From contig CM077674.1 of the NCBI GenBank assembly GCA_039707655.1, positions 235,887,904 through 235,951,903 of the forward strand: a stretch of 64,000 nt of DNA, given 5' to 3'. A program made the translations under genes and the position numbers. Below the pieces are notes generated by a model, which was not told where the DNA came from, ran no database searches, and saw nothing but the letters and a program-made list of their open reading frames with translations. Each line of letters begins with the position of its first letter. Within the stretch, counting starts at the first letter, position 1. Origin of the DNA: Elymus sibiricus (lineage: Eukaryota; Streptophyta; Magnoliopsida; Poales; Poaceae). Of this stretch, positions 1-10,300 are shown one piece after another.

Positions 1-617
1 TTCGGATGAAGAGCGAACTAAAAAAAACACTCAATCAAATCAAATGGACAAAAAACTTAAATATAGTATCTTGAATTTGTTTCATTGAAACCCATGCTAA
101 GTTTTAGCTGACATCAATACAACAATTATCTTATCTAAGACGTACACAACGCTTCAAAGTTCCGAAATCTACCCAGATTCTAAGTTCAGCTAAATACCCA
201 CCACCACCAGTACATAATTCCTTGGCATTATCCAGCATGTCTTCTCCACAATGACCCAGCAATATAGCATTATTCGTAGTAGCTGGATGCACATATAGTT
301 GCATTTCTTACTACAAGGCTGTATCACTATTTTTGTACATCATCATCATCACTCCTATAAATATTGGACTGGTGGTTCATCTGACATCCACCCCCCCCCC
401 CCCCCCCCTCTCCAAAGGTAACCCACTGACTGGTGGGGCATTCTCCACGATTTCCACAATCCTGTTTTAGGGTATGCAAAATAAGTACAATTCCAAGAAG
501 CTTGAATTACAGTCAAAATTGTGTGTTTTCCTTCGCTATAGCTCTTATCATAAAGGCTATAAGTGTTTGGATAAGTCCACTGGTCGCATTTTTTTTTTAT
601 TTCTCATCATGTGATCC
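1..617. other. Window edge, no gene recognised
   Basis: This stretch is AT-rich with an unbroken run of C residues near 390-408. No exon, splice-bounded coding stretch or RNA gene was recognised on either strand. I looked here for the missing second exon of the mL41 gene that starts at 3863 on the minus strand and did not find it. Confidence 0.4.
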
Positions 618-619
618 AT

Positions 620-3060
620 GAAAGAGTTTTTTCCCTTTGCATCCAGTTTCGCTCCTGATATTTCCTTACTCACCGAGCCCGTTTTGTTTCCCTCCTCCGA
701 GCCGGTCATTCAGAATGCTAGTATGAGACATTATGACTTGCAATATTTGCTTCATAATCCTGCTGCAGGTTCAGGTCTTCGGCTGATTGCTGACCCTCCA
801 GTGAACAACCCAGGAAATGTCCCTGCTCTGGCTGGCCCTGTACCCCCGGCCCCCTCCACGCTGGCGCATGTTAGACTCGCCCCAAGCTACACGGATCATC
901 AGTGGCGGATCCAGGACCCAGGCCGGGGGGCCTGGGGCCCGGGGCGTGAAGACTAAGCACTGCAACCACTGTAGCAACACTGTAGCGTGTCTGGGGCCCG
1001 GGGCTTGACCCAGTCCTGGCTCCACCCCTGCGGATCATGCCACCCAGATGGTGCAACATCTGATGGGCCAGCCCAGCACTCGGCTTCACTTCACGTTGGC
1101 GATCATTCTCCTGCTGGGCTTCCTCCGTCTCCAGCTCATGCTCCTGGACCGCTTACAGCAGCACTCGTGTGGCCCGTGATCACCTGCGGTGGTCGCGTCT
1201 TCAAGCAAGTGGTTCCGACGGATGGCACCATCTGCTATGACCCCAATCGACGTGCCTTCTCGCCAAGCCTGTCTCATACCGTGCTGCTCGAGGTGATCCG
1301 CAGTGGCGCTCGGCTATGGAAGACGAGTTTGCGGCGCTTCGCCACAACTCGACGTGGTCGCTGGTTCCTCGCCCACCTGGTCAGAATCTCATTGGTTGCA
1401 AGTGGGTGTTTAAAGTTAAACAACGACCCAATGCCTCAATTGACAAGTATAAAGCTCACCTCGTTGCCAACGGTTTTACGCAGTGACACAGCATCGACTA
1501 CGTCGGCACTTTCAGTCCTGTCGTCAAGCCGGCTACCATGCGTCGCTTGTTGTCTCTTGCAGTTAGTCATGGCTGCCATCAATAATGCTCCTTCATGGTG
1601 TTCTCCAAGAGGATGCACATATGCAGCAGCCGCCGGGTTTTGAAGATCCTGCTCATCCGACGCATGTATGCAAGTTGCACAAAGCAATCTATGGACTTAA
1701 ACAGTCTCCGCGTGCTTGGTACTCACGTCTGAGTGATTGGCTTCAGTACATCTGTTGCGGACACATCTTGTTCATCTTCTCCCATGGCAGTGTCACCATC
1801 TATATGCTGGTTTATTATGTCGATGATTTTGTCATTGCAAGCTCTTCTGTTGCAGCAACAGATCGTCTTCTTTGCCAGTTGGCTGCCACCTTCCCGGTTA
1901 AAGATCTCGGCCAGCTTCGGTACTTCATGGGCATTGAAGTGGCTCACAATTCCAGGGGCATTGTCGTCACGCAAAAGAAGTACACTCTTGATCTGCTTGA
2001 GCACATTCAGATGACAAATTGTAAGCCAGTTTCTACGCCCATGTGTGTTCATGAGAAGTTGTCCTGTGACCTTGACAATCCTCCTCTGGGCGAAGCTGAC
2101 ATTCATACCTACCGGAGCACGGTCAGTGCACTGCAGTACCTTACATTGACTCGGCTGGATATCTCCTCTGCTGAGAACAAGGCGTGTCAGTATCTCTCCC
2201 AGCCAACAAATGTTCCTTGGGAAGCAGTCACGAGGATTCTCCGGTTAATCAAGGGACAAGGGTACAATAGCTACTGGCCTACATATTTGGAGGTCCAAGA
2301 ACACATTACTTAGCGTGTTTACAGACGCAGAGGGCAGGCTGCGCTGATGACCGGAGATCCACATCCACCAGCGGGTTCGAAGTTTTTTTCGGTCCTAATC
2401 TCATCTCTTGGAGTGCTAGGAAACGGCCTGATATTTCCAGATCGTACACTGAGGCAGAATACAAAGCCCTGGCAAATGGTGCTGCAGAGCTTCTTGGGTT
2501 CAGTCGCTTCTACGAGAACCTCATGTCCCTCAGCCAAGACCTCCAGTTCTATGGTGCGATAATCTGGGCGCTAGTTCTTAACTGCAAACCCAGTGTTTCA
2601 TGCACGCACTAAACACATTGAAGTGGATTTCCACTTTGTTTGGGAGAAGGTTTGCACTTGGAGCTTTGGAAGCCTGTTTTGTGTCGTCAGCAGATCAGGT
2701 CGCTGACGTCTTCACCAAGCCATCAACGAAGCAGATGTTGGAACGTTTTAGAGCCAATCTCAACCTTGTTCATAGCGGTTGAGATTGCGGGGGCATATTA
2801 ACTCTTGTATATACTAGGCACTAGTTGTTCAGTTCCTAGTTGTTTCGTTTCTGTAACTCATATGGTTATGTAGCACTAGAATCAGTAACTATATCCATGA
2901 TCTAGTGATCATGACTGTTTGTATGCTTGCATGGCAATATAAATATAAGACAAGCCTGCCATCGTAGGCATGACCAAAAACATCTCTTCTCACTTGCCAT
3001 ATAATCACAACACTGTTTTGCTATTTCTAAGCTGCCTTGTTTTTCCTAACTCCAAGTAAG
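620..3060 (+). mobile_element. Decayed Ty1/Copia retrotransposon (pol remnant plus 3' LTR piece)
   Basis: The plus strand carries Copia pol pieces in several frames with stops and frameshifts. The start of reverse transcriptase lies at about 1295-1580. It includes the GCKWVFKVK motif and a VVKPATMRRLLSLAVS-like stretch. The longest open part (1585-2313) holds KAIYGLKQSPRAWY, the catalytic YVDD box and DLGQLRYFMGIEV, in the usual Copia order. RNase H pieces follow (2420-2780), including [10 protein letters not shown] and a [14 protein letters not shown] segment, each in a different frame. A purine-rich tract just before about 2793 and the following AT-rich 270 bp look like a polypurine tract and a 3' LTR. 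No matching 5' LTR was found, so the element is 5'-truncated or rearranged. It is clearly inactive and was later hit by a hAT MITE at 900. Confidence 0.8.
900..1030. mobile_element. hAT-type MITE with 8-bp TSD
   Basis: A 131-bp GC-rich element begins CAGTGGCGGATCCAGGAC. It ends with the imperfect inverted complement (inverted end CAGGGGTGGAGCCAGGAC). A perfect 8-bp duplication CGGATCAT flanks it at 892-899 and 1031-1038. CAG(T/G)GGCGGA-type ends with an 8-bp duplication are typical of hAT MITEs. It sits inside the older Copia remnant. Confidence 0.88.
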
Positions 3061-3715
3061 TTTTTGTGGCCATGATAGAGAGACTGATGTGGCACGTGAT
3101 TGGAATGGCTCTTCCTCCATGAAGTGCAAGGCTGTATCAGTATTCTTGTATGTTTTCCAAAGAAGTATCTATATTCTTCTTTGGTGAAGTTGCTCTCCTC
3201 AGTTGCAGTTCTTTCTAGCCGTATGGTGTATGCATGAACAACGATTGAAAATACTTAGTACTAGTTTCTACAAACCCATGGTTAATACACCTCCCCAATG
3301 GCTATAGACCGCCTACGTTGAAATGTTTTGCACCTTGTCCACACACTAGATTTTACCGTATTATTATGATGTCAAATGCCAAGTAAGGATGCACTTGGTT
3401 CACATACGGTTCAATGGTTTACTCAGAACAACACACTTTACATTTGACATCGCATATGGAACATTCGTTCCTACTATGGGGCAAATACTGTGGCAACTGT
3501 CGAACTGATAGCCAATTCGATCCGCTGTGTCAGGTAATTTTAACTATCTGATTCAAAATCGTTCAAATCGCTCAACCGAACAGATCATGACCTGCATCTT
3601 TGAATGTAAAAGACGCATCGAACCAGAAGGTGATAAGAGATGTAGTCTCGAACAGCGGGCATAAGACAACGATAAGACGACCAGGTTCAGATCAGAGTTG
3701 GTGTCTGCTTGTCAC
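3061..3715. other. Intergenic/intron sequence downstream of mL41 exon 1
   Basis: No coding exon was recognised. From the minus-strand donor at 3715 this region must be intron of the mL41 gene. The second exon was not found down to position 1. The decayed Copia element probably lies inside this intron, with the next exon outside the window. Confidence 0.45.
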
Positions 3716-3863
3716 CTTTGCGGGTGTGGAACCCGGTGGGCTTGCAGTTCTTGCCCTTGTAGTAATCCCGGGGCGCCCTCTTGGAGGAGAGGATGTTGAG
3801 CGAGGACGTCCGCTTCCGCCGCATCGACCTCCCGATCGAGCTCAGTATCAGCCCCAGCGGCAT
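3716..3863 (-). CDS. mL41: Mitochondrial large-subunit ribosomal protein mL41 (L27/L41 family), first exon only
   Basis: Reading from the ATG at 3863 gives 49 residues plus one base before a GT donor at 3715-3714. The peptide starts MPLGLILSSIGRSMRRKRTS and ends NCKPTGFHTRK. This matches my memory of the short plant mL41 protein, a structural component of the mitochondrial ribosome large subunit. Plant members are only about 90-100 residues, so roughly half the protein is present. The basic N-terminus (RSMRRKR) fits a mitochondrial, rRNA-binding protein. The remaining exon, which should begin with a GYV-type motif, is not visible to the left and is presumably outside the window. It is arranged head to head with PNP2, 523 bp from ATG to ATG. 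Overlapping plus-strand ORFs here are shadows. Confidence 0.85.
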
Positions 3864-4386
3864 CGTTCCTACGAATCCCGACGGTAAAATCAGTGGTCAG
3901 AGGGGAGGGGAGGAGAGGCGAGGCGAGGCCAGGAGAGGGCGATGTGAAGGGCATACCGGAGGAGCGAGGGGGGTCGGAGGCGAGGACGGGAGGAGGTGCG
4001 GTAGGGTTTTGGGGAGTTTCAAGAGCTCTTCTTCCCGGCGGCGGCGGCGGCAGGCGATCAGTGCGGGAGAGAGAGAGAAATGGGGTTTCTTTCCACACGA
4101 TACGGGCGTCCTGAGCCGTCGGTCGCTCCTTGTACGGTCCAGATCTCGTGAGGATCATAAAACTGGAGAAGCTGTGCTCGTTTGGCCCACTGACACGTGG
4201 GTCCACGATCAACCGCTGCACAGTTTTTTTTTTTTGAGTGGCACCGCTGCACAGCTGCGCCTGCACGCACCGAAGCCACCAAGACGGCGAGAGGCCCAAC
4301 CATTTCGCCTCGCCGCTTAAACCCTAAACCCAGGCCCAAACCCCTCTTCCTCTTCCTGCCGCTCCTCCCAGTCCCCGCGCGCCACC
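3864..4386. promoter_or_regulatory. Shared bidirectional promoter of mL41 and PNP2
   Basis: The 523 bp between the two ATGs hold three GGCCCA motifs (the site II element TGGGCC/Y on the other strand) at 4184-4189, 4293-4298 and 4333-4338. A telo-box AAACCCTA lies at 4319-4326. An ACACGTGG G-box-like site lies at about 4192-4199. Site II plus telo-box is the known plant promoter combination for ribosomal-protein and mitochondrial biogenesis genes, bound by TCP and Telobox-binding factors. No clear TATA box was seen. The motifs cluster on the PNP2 side; whether they drive both genes is inference. A micro-insertion lies between two site II motifs (4224-4243). Confidence 0.7.
4224..4243 (-). mobile_element. 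Ultra-short poly(T) insertion with 11-bp TSD in the promoter
   Basis: Twelve T residues followed by GAGTGGCA are flanked by the perfect direct repeat CCGCTGCACAG at 4213-4223 and 4244-4254. In reverse complement it reads TGCCACTC plus poly(A). That is what a 5'-truncated target-primed retroposon would leave. Confidence 0.65.
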
Positions 4387-7300
4387 ATGTCGATGGCGGT
4401 GGCCTCGCTCCGCTTCCTCTCGCGCCGGCGGCACCAGCTCCGGCTCGCCGTCCCCGGCACGCGGGTCGCATTCCTCTCCGACACGGCGGAGGAGGCCCCG
4501 CAGGCGGCGCCGCCGCCGCCGGGCCGGAAGGTGCTGGAGAGCTTCCGCGAGGAGTTCGAGATCGGGGGTCGTCTCATCGCCTTCGAGACAGGGAAGATGG
4601 CGCGTTTTGCCAACGGCTCCGTGGTCATCTCCATGGAGGACACCAACGTCCTCTCCACCGTCGCCGCCGCAAAGTCCTCGGACCCCGTCCGGGACTTCCT
4701 CCCTCTAACCGTAAGGGTCGTTTGCCTTCCATTGACGTCATGTGTATTCCAGAGCCTGTTAATTCTCCTTCCATGTGGCAATTTAATCTGCACATACACA
4801 AGCTTCCATTTGACGCAGTTTTAACTTCTTTTCCAGTTACAGCATTTGATTTGTGCAACATGTTTTTCCTTTTTTGTTAGCACGATATGGTTCACAAGCA
4901 CGGTTTGGTTGCAGTACTATTAATTATTATGCGTTCATTTGTGCCAATTACCAGTTTGGCGTAAGAGATTGTTCAAATTAAGGCTGTGTGTGGCATTGCA
5001 GTGGATTGTCATAATCCCGGCTGCCCAACCAGCTTTTGCCTATTTTGGTGTTTGTTTGACCAGCTTTTGCCTATTTTCACGCTTGATTTTGGGCAGGTAG
5101 TGTTCAGTGCTACATGGTAATAAAGCATAATTTTAGTACTCTCAAGCTGTTTCTTACAGCTGCTGATACCCTGCAGTAAAATTTGATAGAGCTGAATACA
5201 TTGTCGACCCTTAAACTTCTCTGAAGCACTTAACTAATCTACATTTTTCTAGTTTAGGGACCCACTTGACCATCCTGGACAAGCTTAAAGGCCCATTGTG
5301 TACTTCACTTCTCTCATTGCCAATTGAACTTACTGGGGATATGCTTAACCCAAAAGGAAGAATGGAATATGTTTGTCTTCACATTTTCAAGGCAACACTA
5401 TTTATTTGCTATCTGCACCATGATGAGCATGTTGGTTATTATGTTGGCTGTAGGTTGATTATCAAGAGAAGCAATATGCTCAAGGTGTTATTCCCACAAC
5501 ATATATGCGCAGGGAAGGTGCCCCTAAGGAAAGAGAACTTCTATGTGGGCGCATAATCGATCGACCAATACGGCCATTGTTTCCTCGTGGCTTCTACCAT
5601 GAAGTCCAGGTGATTTTTCTGTTTAATATTTTATTCCTGAAATCCGTAACACTCATTGATGGATTTGCATCCTGCTTTTGTAGATCACGGTAAATGTACT
5701 TTCCTCAGATGGAAAGCAGGACCCGGATGTTATGGCTGCTAATGCATCTTCAGCTGCTCTCATGCTTTCTGATATACCCTGGAATGGGCCAATTGGAGTA
5801 ATACGTGTTGGAAGAATTGATGGGAATTTTGTGTTGAACCCAACAGTGGATGAGGTAATATCGATCAAGTGCTACAAGATGTAATCATTTTTTATCTATC
5901 CTCCACTGTGCCTCAATTGTACCCATGATGGTGTACATTTGCACTCTTTGTGGATATAACATTTCTCAGGAGCGTTTCGTGGCTCATGGTGCCTATTCCA
6001 TTTCTTTGTTATTTGCACCATAACTAACTTCAGTTTATATGTGGTTTTCACATCCATTGTAAATGCTGGGGTTTCATTCAGTTTACTCATATTTCTCTGT
6101 GACTTGCAGTTAGGTTTGAGTGATCTCAACCTAGTTTATGCATGTTCACGGGATAAAACACTAATGATAGATGTACAAGCTCGTGAGATAACTGAAAGGG
6201 ATCTTCAAGCAGGAATGAAGCTTGCGCACTCTGAGGTATTATTTCTTTCCTATTTTAGTTGATGCACTATAATTATATTCTCATGCAGTTGGCTATGATT
6301 CTCAGGCAGTCAAGTATATCGACCCTCAAATTAGATTGGCCAAGCGAGCTGGCAAAGAGAAAAGAGAGTACAAGCTGTCAATGATTGCAGATGAATCCTA
6401 CGAGAAAATCAGAACATTATCAGAAGCACCAATTGAGGAAGTCTTCACAGATAAATCATACGGCAAGGTGTGTTGTGTATTCTCTTTTGACTGCAGGTCT
6501 TCCTTTCTAGTTGAAGTTCTTCCTTTCTAGTTTGTGGAGTTAAAAGCGGAAATGTTCGATTGTGAACTTCCTTAAAGATTTTGCCTCCGTCTCTAAGGGT
6601 GCATTTGGATCGTGACCAAAGTGAGCCCTGCTAATTTTTTGGTCATGGCCAAAACATTGGCTTCTGTTTGGAGTATGACCAACTTTTTGACATACCAATG
6701 CTCCAGTACCAACTTTAGTGCATTTTTCTAGCCAATGTTTGGCCAATCCATTGACAAGCAAAACCTCAACCAATTTTGTGGCTAGCCAACTTTTTGGCAT
6801 GGCAAGCTTTGGCACAAACTAAACATACCCTAAATGTAAGTTGCCCAGCCCTGGGATTTTGTGTGGTCAATATTTATAGACTTTGAATAATAATATGTTT
6901 GGAAGATACAGATTGACTGCATGAAAGTAATGTAATTGGATTTGTCTAGAATATCACTTTCACTTCCTTTTGCTAGTATATTATGATGAAAACTATGTTC
7001 AATGTTTGCCCAAAAAACCATATTTTGACTGCTTCAACTATATCATGAAGAATCAAAAACCATGAAAACCATGAAGAATCAAAAACCAACCTCAGCCTCT
7101 TTGGAGGAGTCATCCAGTAATAAGGTAAATCTGTTCTTGTTTTCTGCTTGCACCATGAATTCATTTGATGTTTTCATTTGCTGCAGTTTGAGCGTGGAGA
7201 AGCCTTGCAAAAAATCACAGAATCTGTGAAAGAGAAGCTTGAAGAAGAATGTGACAAGGAAAGCTTGAAGTTTCTTCCTAAAGCAGTTGATACTGTGAGA

Positions 7301-10300
7301 AAGCAGGTAGAGCACATTGATTTCTCTGGAAACTGGAAAATATAGATAGAAGTGTGGGCTTTGTCAATAGATGAGCAGAAAATACATTCATGTTGTTGCA
7401 CATGCATCTATATTTATCTATATCTATACAAAATACCAATATAAAAAGACCCAAAGGGGCAGATCCAACTAATCTAGGCCATCAAACCATGTCAATCCAA
7501 CAACCTAGATTACTCCAATGGCGAGCGCTCAACATGTTTAGCGTGCATTTAATGCGATACCAACTATGAACGGCAGCACTAAATTAACGTGCAATTAATA
7601 TCCAACCTAATATGAGCGTGCAATTAATAGACTACCTAATAACAACGCGCATTGCACGTACACATTTACTAGTAGCTCATGGGTATCCTGTTTCAGTACA
7701 TGTGAGGAATGTTAACTCCAATGGTGACGTTTTAATCATATATTTTGCCGTGCCTAAATGAATGATTCTGTCATATCTCATTTTACACACTGAAACCTGG
7801 AACTTTATGTAACATCTGCTGATCTTATCTGTTCAATGCACAAATGTATGTGCAATAGAAACAACAGAGCACATTGATCTCTTTATAATAGCGAATTCTT
7901 AACATTTGGCAAACTTGCAGCCGTTGTACCAAACCTCTGTTTTCAGTCATGTGCATGAGTAATTTATAATTGGTAAATGAAAGCTCTGGTCCTTATGCAC
8001 ATGGTTTTTGAGTCGATGAGTCATTCTGGGGTAGCGACTCGGAAAAAGCCGAGCCTGCAGTTGCGACTAGTCGCGACTCGAGTCATGAGTCGACACTAAG
8101 TTTAGTCAACATTTTTTTGCGACTCGTCGACTAGTCCACGACTAGTCGCGTGACTCGAAAACATTCACCTGACCTATTGTTTGCTTTATCTTTCTATACC
8201 TCTATTTCTGAATTCAGGATAATTTTTCTGTTCCAGTAGTACATGGAAAACTCTGAGAACTTGTGCAAATTATATTGAGGTATTGGGCTTATTATTAGCT
8301 TTTAATATCAAGATGAAGTTGTGAGGAGCTACCATCTATCCTTGGCATCACTTGATAGCATTTCATTCTGTGCAATTTTGTGTGTGTAGAATCACTTGTA
8401 TTATTTCAGTTCATGAAGAGTTGTGCCCTGTTTTTTGTGCAGGTCATACGCAAGAGAATAATTAAAGAAGGCCTTAGAGTCGATGGTAGACGACTTGATG
8501 AGGTGCGACCGTTGTACTGCGAATCAAGCACATACCCGATATTGCATGGTTCTGCACTGTTTTCGCGTGGAGATACTCAGGTTCTCTCTCTCTCTCTCTC
8601 TCCAGAGGCACACACAATGGCACACCAGAAAATGATGTTTGTTTAAATCTGAAGGAACTTTATAATGTATTTCAATCAAGTTATTATATGTATACACCAC
8701 ATGAATAATCCGAATTTCGCTTGTAGGTTTTATGTACAGTTACCCTTGGTGCTCCTGGTGATGCTCAGCGATTGGATTCAATTGTTGGCCCACCAACAAA
8801 GCGTTTCATGCTTCATTATAGTTTTCCACCATTTTCAATAAACGAAGTTGCCAAACGTGGGGGTTTGAATCGACGTGAAGTTGGACATGGTACATATTTT
8901 TCCTTGTTGGTGCAGGGCTGCAGTTAAAGAATTTATTTGTCCCGAAGTGTATTCTAAAGACATATGTGTAGTACCATGTTTCAAAGAATACATAGCCTAG
9001 GGAACTTCTGCAAACTGCGGTTCAAAGCGTAGGCTTTTGATTTGTTGTGTGCATACTTGGGTTTCTACAATATGCTGAACGGCATCTGTTGCAATATTTA
9101 AGTTCTTGATCCGTGATTGCGTTTTCCTTTGTTTTTCTCCTGTTCAGCTTTTCTAATTTCAGCCTTAGTTTGTGTTGAAAGTTTTATGAGGGAAATGAAT
9201 ACCACCAATTTGGCTATTTTGTTTTGTACTATTGTGCAGGCACTCTTGCTGAAAAAGCACTACTTGCTGTGCTTCCTCCAGAAGGTGACTTTCCATATAC
9301 TGTTCGGGTAAATTCAGAAGTCATGGCCTCTGATGGTTCAACATCAATGGCATCCGTATGTGGAGGTACGCATCTTTATTTCTTCTACTGTTACTATTAT
9401 ACATAAAATGGAACTCCTGGAGATGTTGTTTTATTAGAACTAAATGCCATTTTATCTGATTGACCTTCATCCCTAGTTTGGTGATGGAATGCCATTCACT
9501 TGCAAACGCGTTAGTTTTGCAAGATCATGTCCTGCACTTTTATGTAAAAATGGATCAAGGGTCTATACTTCGCTCTGTAGTAAAGCCATGATAGGCATTC
9601 ACAATTGCCTTTATCATGTCTATAATGCAGAAATATCATAAATGATTAGCAAGTGTAACACTTCCAAGAGACCTCTAAAATGACTTTATCTTGTATTGAG
9701 TTTAATAGGTTTCTAGGGTTCATCTATTAATCTGGGTATAGAAATGCCTTTCCAGCATCAATGTGATGTCCTTGAACTGCTCTGAAGTTTTTTTTTTGCT
9801 ATTATAAATTCTGTTTTTCATGCATTTCAAAATGGTTACTGACAGGAAGCATGGCTTTAATGGATGCTGGGATACCGGTAAGGGAGCATGTTGCTGGTGT
9901 TTCAGTGGGTCTTGTCAGTGAAGCAGACCCAACTACTGGAGATATTTCTAATTACCGTATATTAACGGATATTTTAGTAAGTCTTAGACACTCTTCATTT
10001 TCCTTGTCAGATTTTTGAGAGAACCATTTCCTATTAAGTCTAATTGACTAACTGTATATGTTGCTAGAGCAAAAAAGGCCATACTGAACTAATCATGGCC
10101 ATTGATGTATTCAGGGTCTTGAGGATCACCTGGGTGACATGGACTTCAAAATTGCAGGAACAAGGAGAGGTATTACTGCTATTCAGCTGGATATAAAACC
10201 TGCTGGAATACCATTGGACATAGTATGTGAAAGTTTGGAGCCTGCACGAAAGGCCCGTAATCAAATCCTTGATCGCATGGATCAGGAAATAAGTTCTGCT

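Noticed and set aside
987..1643. 218-residue plus-strand ORF
   Set aside because: It crosses the hAT MITE end and reads Copia RT sequence out of frame. The real RT motifs are in another frame.
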